A program made the position numbers and the translations under genes. From a bacterium BMS3Abin11 (GTDB lineage Bacteria > Pseudomonadota > Gammaproteobacteria > BMS3Bbin11), in contig BDTD01000036.1 of the NCBI GenBank assembly GCA_002897635.1, positions 20,301 through 84,300 of the forward strand: a stretch of 64,000 nt of DNA, written 5' to 3'. A model generated the notes under the pieces. It was not told where the DNA came from. It was given only the letters and a program-made list of their open reading frames with translations, and did no database searches. Below are positions 45,510 to 53,526 of the stretch, one piece after another (position 1 is the stretch's first letter; each line of letters starts with the position of its first letter).

Positions 45510-48014
45510 TTAGTCCATAGTCGTTGAGTCATTGTGATGTGGTAGTAGTGAACACGACTTGTTACTGTCGCAGATGCCTCCGAACTCATGGCCGATCTTG
45601 CTTATGGCATGAGATATCTGTTCTTCCTCAAATTCCAGATCGTCTACCTGGAGCATAACAACTTTTCTGGGAATATCGGCGTCCACCTGTTTAACGTGAG
45701 GTAGTTTGTCGAGCGCCTCCTTAATGTTTGCAAAACAACCCTCACAGTGCATTGAAGGAATCTTCACTACAATCGTTTTCGTTCCCTGTACCGCTTCATG
45801 CTTTGCTTTGCTCTGAGGCATCAACCGTCCGGCGAAGGAGTTCAGCAGTACCGTCGTTACGCTGGCAGCCATCGCGACCATAGCCATCACTGGATGCAGC
45901 AGCCCGGTGATCGCCAGTGGTACGCCGATGCCGTTGAAGGTGAACGCCAGCACTACATTCTGCAGCGTCTTACGGAAGCTACTCTTGCCGATGTAGTAGG
46001 CATCGACGACACCGCCCAGTCGGTCGCCGATAAGTACAATATCGGCCGATTCAATGGCGATGTCGGTGCCAGCGCCGATGGCGATGCCCACGTCCGCCTG
46101 CATCAGGGCCGGGGCATCGTTAATGCCGTCGCCTACCATCGCTACCCGAAACCCCTGTTGCTGGAGTCGGCGCACATGCGCCGCCTTGTCTTTCGGCAGT
46201 ACCTCGGCCATAACAGTATCGATGCCCACCTGGTCTGCGACGGCCTGTGTAGTTCGCTGGTTGTCCCCGCTGATCATGACGGGTTCCAGGCCCGCTGCCT
46301 TCATCCGGGCAACAGCCTCACGCGCGTCTTCCTTCAAGGTATCGCTGATGGCGACCAGTCCATTGACCCGTTCGTCTGCGATCACGGCCACGACTGTGTA
46401 GCCTTTTTCTTCAAGGCGTACCACGGGATCGAGAATTGCTGCAACATCCAAATCCTTACTGGAGAGGAATCGTGGGCTTTCAACACGCACGGCAATACCG
46501 TCAACAGTGGCCCGGACACCACGACCAACGGTAGCCTGGAAGTCTGCAACACTCAGACGCTCCAGTCCTTGCGACTTGGCGTGCTCAATGATAGCCCGTG
46601 CCAGCGGATGCTCTGAAGCGGACTCTGCTGCCGCCGCCAGGGTTAATACGCGATCTTGTGAGCCGCCGTCGGTAGCCATGACCTCGACCACCGAGGGCTT
46701 GCCCAAAGTAATCGTTCCGGTCTTGTCCAGCACGACTTTCCTGACATCCTTGAAGACCTGGAAAGCCTCACCGGAGCGCATGAGAATACCCTTCTGGGCC
46801 GCCATGCCGCCGCCGCGAATCATGGCCAGTGGTGCCGCCATGCCGAGGGCACAAGGGTAGCCCATTACCAGCACCGCCAGTGTGGCGAACACCGCCCGGC
46901 TGAAATCGGGCGTCCCCGTAACTAACCACGCACCGAGCGTCCAGATCAAAAAGGCAGCGCCTGCTGCAATCAGCACGCCGGGAACGAAATACTTTAATAC
47001 CTGGTCGACCAGTTGCATGATACCCGGCTTTAGGGCGCGCGATTCTTCGATAGAACGGGCGATTTGCTGCAGAAAACTTTCTGCGCCCACTTTGGTGGTA
47101 CGCACCAGCAAAGTGCCGGTCTGGTTTAGTGAACCGCCGATCACCGCATCACCTACGGCCTTATCTACGGGGATCGACTCGCCGGTGACCAGACTCTGGT
47201 CCACTGCTGAGGCGCCTTCGGCAACCTCGCCGTCAATCGGGATACTTTCGCCGGGTCGGATACGGACATGATCGCCGATGTTCACCTCTTCTACCGGTAT
47301 TTCCTGTTCTTGCCCGTCGTGTACCACCCGCGCCATTGCTGGCTGCAAGTCCATGAGCTTACTAATGGCCTGGGAGCTGCGCGTACGCACCTGTAATGAT
47401 ACGTATCCGGAGAGAATATGGTAGACGGTAATAAAAATGGCCGCACCAAAGAAGTCGGCCATGGGCCAGGGTTGAACAAAGAAACCCACGGCCCCGCCAA
47501 CAAGACCACCAAAGGCACCAAACTCCATGAGCACATGCTGATTCAAAATGCCACGTTTGAGCGAGGCCCATGCCATCTTCAGGATGGGCCAGCCGACACC
47601 AAAGACCATGCCGAGACCAAGGGCAGACATTACCCACCTGAACCACGGTTGCTGGAACCCCAGCCACATGGCCGACATAAAACCAAGAGAAACCAGCAAG
47701 AAACCACCCGCGAGCAGAAGCTTGTCGCGGTGGTAACGCAGTTCGGTTTCTTCTTCTTCGTAGCCGCGTACCTTGCGCGGGTCGCGGATCGTATAGCCCA
47801 TATTGCACAAGGTATCACGGAGCTCGGAGGCCGCGACCCTGTCCGGATCATACTGAACCAGCGCCTCCTCGTGGGCCAGGCTGATGCCCACCTCCTTCAC
47901 CCCATCCATTTGCGTGAGTGCCTTCTTAATAGAGCTCACACAGAATGAACATTGCATGCCACCGATCTTGAGTTGTAATTTATCGATGTGTTCTGTTGTT
48001 GATTCCTGCAACAA
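45510..48014 (-). CDS. P1B-type ATPase with YPC ion motif and HMA domains at both ends
   Basis: This 834-residue pump has an N-terminal HMA domain (about 12-78, GGMQCSFCVSS), eight transmembrane helices, MGYPCALGMAAPLA (YPC at about 387-389), DKTGT (about 430), SEHPLARA and GDGINDAP. A second HMA domain lies at the C-terminus (about 745-810, SMHCEGCF), followed by a CDSNKSC and HHND tail. The classical CPC is YPC. Helix 7 reads FNGIGVP (YN expected in Cu pumps) and helix 8 MAASVTTVLLN (MxxSS expected). Three usual ligand positions are changed together, so the metal may differ from Cu(I), although general build is P1B-1. The gene stands alone between an acyl-CoA ligase and tRNA-Gly. Confidence 0.9.
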   Translation of the reverse strand: MLQESTTEHIDKLQLKIGGMQCSFCVSSIKKALTQMDGVKEVGISLAHEEALVQYDPDRVAASELRDTLCNMGYTIRDPRKVRGYEEEETELRYHRDKLLLAGGFLLVSLGFMSAMWLGFQQPWFRWVMSALGLGMVFGVGWPILKMAWASLKRGILNQHVLMEFGAFGGLVGGAVGFFVQPWPMADFFGAAIFITVYHILSGYVSLQVRTRSSQAISKLMDLQPAMARVVHDGQEQEIPVEEVNIGDHVRIRPGESIPIDGEVAEGASAVDQSLVTGESIPVDKAVGDAVIGGSLNQTGTLLVRTTKVGAESFLQQIARSIEESRALKPGIMQLVDQVLKYFVPGVLIAAGAAFLIWTLGAWLVTGTPDFSRAVFATLAVLVMGYPCALGMAAPLAMIRGGGMAAQKGILMRSGEAFQVFKDVRKVVLDKTGTITLGKPSVVEVMATDGGSQDRVLTLAAAAESASEHPLARAIIEHAKSQGLERLSVADFQATVGRGVRATVDGIAVRVESPRFLSSKDLDVAAILDPVVRLEEKGYTVVAVIADERVNGLVAISDTLKEDAREAVARMKAAGLEPVMISGDNQRTTQAVADQVGIDTVMAEVLPKDKAAHVRRLQQQGFRVAMVGDGINDAPALMQADVGIAIGAGTDIAIESADIVLIGDRLGGVVDAYYIGKSSFRKTLQNVVLAFTFNGIGVPLAITGLLHPVMAMVAMAASVTTVLLNSFAGRLMPQSKAKHEAVQGTKTIVVKIPSMHCEGCFANIKEALDKLPHVKQVDADIPRKVVMLQVDDLEFEEEQISHAISKIGHEFGGICDSNKSCSLLPHHNDSTTMD

Positions 48015-48036
48015 ACATTCTCCTAAGAATTACAGT

Positions 48037-48056
48037 TAAGGAACCTCTGATTAATT
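48037..48056. repeat. single end of the TA-flanked MITE family
   Basis: TTAAGGAACCTCTGATTAAT matches the element ends at 31117 and 30661. The only possible partner, CTAATCAGGTG near 48185, is too degraded to call. It lies in the leader of the YPC ATPase. Confidence 0.5.
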
Positions 48057-48221
48057 ATGCCCTGCCCAAAATGTTGCCAGTTCCAGCAGGGATAATATTC
48101 CAGGCAAACGCAGTCGTCCATCCTGTCGTCGTTGGTAGTCTTAACGAAAAAAAACTGTCGGGTGGAATACAACATCACCTATGACTAATCAGGTGTGATC
48201 AGATAGAATCCATTGATCATT

Positions 48222-48295
48222 GCGGGTGTCGTATAATGGCATTACCTTAGCTTCCCAAGCTAAAGACGTGGGTTCGATTCCCATCACCCGCTCCA
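48222..48295 (+). tRNA. tRNA-Gly (anticodon CCC)
   Basis: A 74-base cloverleaf with acceptor stem GCGGGTG/CACCCGC and anticodon stem TTAGC/GCTAA around loop TTCCCAA gives anticodon CCC. The T-loop is GTTCGATTC, the discriminator base is T and CCA is encoded. The D-arm (GTATAATGGCATTAC) is typical for glycine. Confidence 0.96.
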
Positions 48296-48326
48296 CACTA
48301 CTCCTAAATAAAATTAAAAAAATCGC

Positions 48327-48419
48327 ATGAAAATTTTATTTACCTTGATATTAACTGCAGCACTATCTTCCTTTCTCCTATCGTTGTGTGCTTTTGCAGG
48401 TGCTGAAAGTGGCATCTAA
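48327..48419 (+). other. 30-codon signal-peptide-like ORF upstream of the SRPBCC gene
   Basis: ATG at 48327 opens MKILFTLILTAALSSFLLSL followed by CAFAGAESGI and a TAA. It reads like a complete signal peptide with a few mature residues. The same frame stays open after the stop for about 80 codons, overlapping the next gene in another frame. It could be a leader peptide or the remains of a broken exported gene. I cannot assign a function. Confidence 0.35.
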
Positions 48420-48483
48420 GTCGGTACTGATGTGGGTAACTCAAACATCAAAGGTCCCATCAGCGAGAAATATTTCGGTACTG

Positions 48484-49104
48484 ATGAACTGGGCGATAAA
48501 ACTCAGATCATCCCTTTTGCTGCGCGTGCATGTGGCGATCATCATAACAGTGGTGTCTTCTATCCCCAGTACTTCACATGCTGCAGAAATGCTGTACATG
48601 AAGCTGTGGAAAGAAAACAGTCAATACCATTTACGCTCGTCAACTACTATTAAGGCGCCACCCGAACTCATCTTTAATGTGCTAGTTGATTACAATAATT
48701 TCTATCGTCTGTCCGGTGGTATAAAAGAAACACGCTATTTGCAACCCGACCCGGATGGGACGCCTGTCGCATTCACACTGGTCGAAAGCTGCGTGCTGTT
48801 TTTTTGCAAACAGGTTAAAAAAACCGATCGAGTAATAATTAAGTCAACCAGTGAGATTGTTCTCGAAGCCGATCCGGCCCGTAGTGATTTTAAATTTATG
48901 CATAGTCGCTGGACTATAAAAAAATACGGCAAACAAAGTCTGCTGACCTATGACATGGATATGCAGCCTGACTTCTGGATTCCACCGTTCATTGGCACAT
49001 GGGCACTTGAACGTAAACTTCACACTACAGCCATAAACATGGCTCAGCGTCTGGAAGAAATGGCCGCAACCGGTACGCCACTAAGTGATTTTAAAATTAA
49101 GTAA
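48484..49104 (+). CDS. exported SRPBCC (START/polyketide cyclase-like) domain protein
   Basis: From the ATG at 48484 the protein has 206 residues: a hydrophobic signal (about 9-31, ending PSTSHAAE) and one SRPBCC domain (about 45-200, STTIKAPPELIFNVLVDYNNF near the start). The domain binds lipids or other hydrophobic ligands, and its ligand here is unknown. The open frame continues upstream to a GTG at 48388, and an in-frame ATG lies at 48430. None has a good ribosome site, so the start is uncertain. It lies between tRNA-Gly and phoH. Confidence 0.68.
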   Translation: MNWAIKLRSSLLLRVHVAIIITVVSSIPSTSHAAEMLYMKLWKENSQYHLRSSTTIKAPPELIFNVLVDYNNFYRLSGGIKETRYLQPDPDGTPVAFTLVESCVLFFCKQVKKTDRVIIKSTSEIVLEADPARSDFKFMHSRWTIKKYGKQSLLTYDMDMQPDFWIPPFIGTWALERKLHTTAINMAQRLEEMAATGTPLSDFKIK

Positions 49105-49217
49105 TTTCCAGCAACATTTTCTGACAGTGCGTTATACTGAATTCACAAGCAGCTAAAAAAAGTGCATTGATTAGGGCATCCTAATCAGCAACAGGAAAGA
49201 GTAGACAGGGAGCCTCT

Positions 49218-50621
49218 ATGGAAAATATTCAGCAAGTTTCCGCCAACACCTCAAATCAAACAATCCTTTACATCCTCGACACCAATGTATTAATACACGA
49301 CCCCGCTGCCATACTCGAATTTGAAGAACACCATGTCATCATTCCGATGACCGTACTGGAAGAACTGGACAAGCTGAAGAGCGGTCGCCAGGCAATCGCC
49401 GCAGACTGCCGCCAGGCTATACGCGGGATAGATGAAATCCTTGGCCGTGCATCGCCTGATGAAATCGAAAAGGGCATCCCCATTCAGCGCGGTGACAAAG
49501 GTCCTGACCATGGCTCCCTGTCTATATTGATGACGCATGCACCGGACAATCTAGCGATACTTCCAGCTAATCTTAATGACAATAAAATTATTAATGATAT
49601 CTGCCTGTTAAAAGAGAACAGACCCAATCAGCGCACCGTATTAGTCACCAAAGACATCAATATGCGACTTAAGGCACGTGGCTGTGGCATAGAATCAGAG
49701 GACTACCACAATGACCAGCTGGTCTCTGACATCAACCTGCTTGATGCTGGCTACCTTGAATTTGAGGGCAGTTTCTGGGATCACATAGAAAATGTTGAAA
49801 CTGAACAGCAATCCGGCCGTACCTTGCACAGAATTACAAAAACAGAGTCTTTACAGGAAATATATCCAAATAATTTTATCGTCGATGAGCAGGGAATGAT
49901 TGCACGCGCCGTCGAGGTGACAGATGACACGGTCACGCTTCTTCATATGGAGCACACTCGTTTCTTACGGCAGGAAGCATGGGGGCTGCGCCCGAGAGAT
50001 GTCTATCAGGCGATGGCATTGAATCTACTGCTTGACCCTGAGGTACATCTGGTAAGCCTGACCGGTTCTGCAGGTTCAGGAAAAACCATACTGGCACTCG
50101 CTGCTGCCATCGAGATGACCGTAGCAAGCAAGCTGTACCGTCGCATTATCGTTACCCGCAGTACTCAGGGACTGGATGAAGATATTGGCTTTCTGCCTGG
50201 AACTGAGGAAGAAAAAATGGAACCCTGGCTAGGCGCTATTACTGATAACCTGGAAGCATTGCATTATGATGATGAAGATGCTGAAGGGAGTATCGATTAC
50301 ATCCTTAAAAAAGTACCTTTGCATTTCAAATCCCTTAATTACATACGAGGACGCAGCTTTCAGCACAGTCTGATACTTATTGATGAATCGCAGAACCTGA
50401 CACCGCACCAGATTAAAACCATTGTCACTCGTGCAGGCAATGGCTCAAAAGTTATCTGTCTTGGTAATTTATCCCAGATCGATACACCTTATCTCAGCGC
50501 AACAAGTTCAGGGCTCACCTACCTGATTGAGCGTTTCAAAGGCTTCCGCCATGGTGGAAGCATCCGGTTACAGGGGGTTCCCCGCTCATTACTTGCGGAG
50601 TATGCTGAGACTAACCTATAA
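49218..50621 (+). CDS. PIN-PhoH family protein (YlaK-like)
   Basis: This 467-residue protein has an N-terminal PIN ribonuclease domain (about 16-150, ILDTNVLIHDP and LVTKDINMRLKA) and a PhoH-type ATPase/helicase domain (about 245-465). The Walker A is GSAGSGKT (about 282) and the Walker B LILIDESQNL. The fusion is thought to couple RNA unwinding to cleavage in the cytoplasm. Its TAA stop overlaps the first bases of a short MITE relic (50619-50661). Confidence 0.92.
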   Translation: MENIQQVSANTSNQTILYILDTNVLIHDPAAILEFEEHHVIIPMTVLEELDKLKSGRQAIAADCRQAIRGIDEILGRASPDEIEKGIPIQRGDKGPDHGSLSILMTHAPDNLAILPANLNDNKIINDICLLKENRPNQRTVLVTKDINMRLKARGCGIESEDYHNDQLVSDINLLDAGYLEFEGSFWDHIENVETEQQSGRTLHRITKTESLQEIYPNNFIVDEQGMIARAVEVTDDTVTLLHMEHTRFLRQEAWGLRPRDVYQAMALNLLLDPEVHLVSLTGSAGSGKTILALAAAIEMTVASKLYRRIIVTRSTQGLDEDIGFLPGTEEEKMEPWLGAITDNLEALHYDDEDAEGSIDYILKKVPLHFKSLNYIRGRSFQHSLILIDESQNLTPHQIKTIVTRAGNGSKVICLGNLSQIDTPYLSATSSGLTYLIERFKGFRHGGSIRLQGVPRSLLAEYAETNL

Positions 50622-50661
50622 GGAGCCTCTAATATTCCTGAATTAATAGAGGTTCCCTTAA
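50619..50661. repeat. minimal MITE relic at the phoH stop codon
   Basis: TAAGGAGCCTCTAATATT on the left and AATTAATAGAGGTTCCCTTA on the right are the two ends of the GGAACCTCT family brought together with almost no interior. TAA is the phoH stop. It folds as one hairpin and could act as a terminator. Confidence 0.65.
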
Positions 50662-50865
50662 GGATATATAGTGCTAAAATATCCGGGCTGGGCCAGAGCA
50701 GTAAGACTCTGATTCTGCTTTAAAAACCACACTACAGGATGGTTCGTATAGAAATTTTCATCTATTCCTCAATGGCAGCATCCTCACACAAAATCAACAC
50801 ATGACACTTTTTGGTGTAATCTACGCATAAATCGGATAAATGATTTTCAAACAAATGAGAATGTA

Positions 50866-51654
50866 ATGTTTTTCGACCCTAAGGATGAACTCAACAAAGA
50901 CCTCAAGGACAGCCTGGTTGAGCTGTCAAAAGAATTGCTGTATGGCGATGAGGGAATGATGGCCAGTTCCATAGGAAAATGGATCACCTACCACATGCTT
51001 TTTGCTAACGACACCACAGCAGGTAATAGTTCCATCGGCGGAATGGAAGTTGCTCACATAGAGAGTATCGAAGATTTTCTCAATAGCGGTAAAGGTAGCC
51101 AGAACTGGAAACTGTTCGAAACCATTAGCCAGGAAACAAAATTAGAATGGATAGCACTGATTCTAAAACAGATCATCAACGGTGAAATACAGGTTGATAA
51201 TGAACTACGCCGGTATGTAAGCAGCATTGTAGACCAGCCAAAACTCGTTAAGCATATAAACGATGATATCGAAAGCTACACAACTACGCGTAAAGACTGG
51301 CTTGAGTCCTATATTGATCTACCGGTCATGCCAGTTATCATGAAATACCGGAGCGTCGCCTCAAACCTTGATTCACACGAACAGCAGAAAAAGATAGAGC
51401 AACAGGAGTTAATGAACAAAGCTGAAGATGCGAACTCACGCGTTAAAATGACTCTGCAAAAATTTGGCAAGCTCGAAAAACGCTATGAAATTGATAATGT
51501 GGACAGCATCCTGGATATGCTGGAGGAAGTGATCAATGAACCTGAAATAAGTGAAAATGACGTGGCAAATTTTATCCTGATGAATGCCCCGCGCTTTGAT
51601 GAGGATGTTCGTTATCTGCTTACCACGCGCTTTCCTGTTTCCCAGGTTCCCTGA
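50866..51654 (+). CDS. protein of unknown function, predicted helical, with coiled coil
   Basis: This 262-residue soluble protein is not recognised. It has no signal or membrane segment. It is acidic and helix-rich, with a likely coiled coil near 178-215 (SHEQQKKIEQQELMNKAEDANSRV). It begins MFFDPKDELNKDLKDS, has an internal GNSSIGG, and ends in DEDVRYLLTTRFPVSQVP. No catalytic motif is apparent. It is isolated between phoH and the histidine kinase. Confidence 0.7.
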   Translation: MFFDPKDELNKDLKDSLVELSKELLYGDEGMMASSIGKWITYHMLFANDTTAGNSSIGGMEVAHIESIEDFLNSGKGSQNWKLFETISQETKLEWIALILKQIINGEIQVDNELRRYVSSIVDQPKLVKHINDDIESYTTTRKDWLESYIDLPVMPVIMKYRSVASNLDSHEQQKKIEQQELMNKAEDANSRVKMTLQKFGKLEKRYEIDNVDSILDMLEEVINEPEISENDVANFILMNAPRFDEDVRYLLTTRFPVSQVP

Positions 51655-52034
51655 TAAGGTAGAGTAAAAGCCGGCACGCAATTCGATGCCCCGTCCGCAC
51701 GGTAATATAGCGAATTTCAGTCCAGGTAAAGACTGACGACTACAGGGTAATCCATCAACTTAAGGAACCTGTAAAAAGACCGTTTTTGCGCATTCAGACA
51801 CACTAAACAAATGGATTGGCTTCATTAGAAATGTCTTATTTAACCTGTCAGGATATTTAACACTTCTTAAATTTAATGACTGTAACTCATTGTAATTATA
51901 TGGTGGAATGGAAATTGCATATATAATAGTTATGCTTTACATCATATAGTGTCATAATGATAAAATTGACACGCAAAAACGCGCTTAGGGAATGAGCCTC
52001 AATTTCTTCCCTGAGATATAGCAGCACTCACTAG
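51655..52034. other. 380-base gap without a gene
   Basis: It contains a degraded MITE end (TTAAGGAACCTG at 51770-51781). A 10-bp inverted repeat CGTTTTTGCG (51781-51790) is paired with CGCAAAAACG (51972-51981). I see no gene. A promoter for the histidine kinase must lie in the AT-rich right half but I cannot fix it. Confidence 0.4.
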
Positions 52035-53513
52035 ATGAATAGAACGCCGCCCGCAAAAGTACTCCTGGTGGACGACAAACCGTATGACGGCGATCTTGCC
52101 GCCCTCGTTTTACAACACCACCTGCCTCACGCAGAGTTGATAATCGTTGAAGATGCGATTGAGTTTGCTGAGCACCTGGCACTGGGAGGATTTAACCTGG
52201 TTATCACCGAGCGGCATCTGAAATGGGCGGAAGGCAACCGCGTCCTCGAGAGCATCAAACGTCTTTACCCTGAATGTCCGGTAATCTTCTTTTCTGCCGA
52301 AAAGGCCCCACCCGGCAGCAACGAAAAGAACACTAAACAGCCCGATGCTCAGATCAAAAAAAGCAGCGCCGGATTCCTGCATCTGCCTGTTACTGTCAAT
52401 CAACTATTGCAACCCAGAGAACCCTCTGCAGATGAAAACAACGCAGCCGGCCCACTTATGGACCGCTTACCCGTTGGTATTTTCTCACTCAACCAGGAAG
52501 GCGAACTGAACTGCCTGAACAGGGCCTGCAACAAAATTTTCAGACTTGATTCTAACGATAAAGAACCCCCTCTACTGCAAAACCTGCTAGCTGACGATGC
52601 GGCTCGGGAAAAAATTAACCATGTCTTGCAGCAGGGAGAAGCTGTCAACGACCTCGATGTACAATTGTGTTTTGGTGATGATACCCCTTACTGGGTCCGT
52701 CTTGATCTGTGGCCAAATGAAAAAGCGGTTGACGATGGGACACATCATTTCGAAGGGAGTGTCTCCGATATTTCTTCCTTCAAAGATGCAGTCTCCAGTC
52801 TGTCCCGCAATGCCGCTGAACTCAGTCGCTCGAATGCGGATCTTGAGAAGTTTGCCTACGTCACCTCGCATGACCTGCAGGAACCCCTGAGTTACATATC
52901 GCGCTATGCTAATCTTCTTCACGAACGTAGCGACCTGGACGATGATTCAGAACGTTTTATGGAACATATTATCGATAGTAGTCAGCGCCTGCAATCCATG
53001 GTCGATGATATTCTTGAATACTCTCGTGTCGGCACACAGGACAATGATTTCGAGCTTGTGAATTTTGGTGATCTGGCAGACACGGCGGCCAGAAATATGG
53101 AAAAGGCCTTCCAGGAGAAGCATGCCAGTTATAAACGTGGTGAACTACCTGTGTTGCGCGCAGACAGCCGGCAGATTAAACAACTGTTCCAGAACCTGTT
53201 CTCAAATGCGTTAAAATTTCATGGTGACAGGCCACCCAGAATACTGGTCACGGCAAAAGAGAAACCAGAACACTGGGAGTTCGCCGTTCAGGATAATGGC
53301 ATTGGTCTTGAGAAGAAAGACCGCAAACGAATATTTGATATGTTTCAGCGTTTACATACCAGTGAGGAATATCCCGGAACGGGTATTGGACTGGCCGTAT
53401 GCCGAAGTATCGTGGAGCGGCATGGAGGCACCATACGGGTAAAATCCATTCCCGGAAAAGGATCAATATTTGCCTTCACAATACGCCACAAACCCCCTTC
53501 CAGAGAGGCTTGA
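52035..53513 (+). CDS. soluble histidine kinase with degenerate N-terminal receiver domain
   Basis: The 492 residues comprise a receiver-like domain (1-122), a PAS-type domain (about 140-265), HisKA with H279 in VTSHDLQEPLSYIS, and HATPase_c (LFQNLFSNALKFHG, DNGIGLEKKD, GTGIGLAVC). In the receiver the acidic pocket VDD (12-14) is kept, but the phospho-acceptor is glutamate (E59 in LVITERHL). The C-terminal lysine position reads FLHLP, so it cannot be a normal phosphate switch. No membrane segment is present. The next gene, a receiver-GGDEF-EAL protein, starts 13 bases later and is the likely phosphotransfer partner. Confidence 0.88.
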   Translation: MNRTPPAKVLLVDDKPYDGDLAALVLQHHLPHAELIIVEDAIEFAEHLALGGFNLVITERHLKWAEGNRVLESIKRLYPECPVIFFSAEKAPPGSNEKNTKQPDAQIKKSSAGFLHLPVTVNQLLQPREPSADENNAAGPLMDRLPVGIFSLNQEGELNCLNRACNKIFRLDSNDKEPPLLQNLLADDAAREKINHVLQQGEAVNDLDVQLCFGDDTPYWVRLDLWPNEKAVDDGTHHFEGSVSDISSFKDAVSSLSRNAAELSRSNADLEKFAYVTSHDLQEPLSYISRYANLLHERSDLDDDSERFMEHIIDSSQRLQSMVDDILEYSRVGTQDNDFELVNFGDLADTAARNMEKAFQEKHASYKRGELPVLRADSRQIKQLFQNLFSNALKFHGDRPPRILVTAKEKPEHWEFAVQDNGIGLEKKDRKRIFDMFQRLHTSEEYPGTGIGLAVCRSIVERHGGTIRVKSIPGKGSIFAFTIRHKPPSREA

Positions 53514-53526
53514 TGAGGAATCCGGC

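Noticed and set aside
51781..51981. MITE with CGTTTTTGCG/CGCAAAAACG ends
   Set aside because: Only 10 bases match, the flanks differ and no second copy is seen, so chance or a weak structure is more likely.
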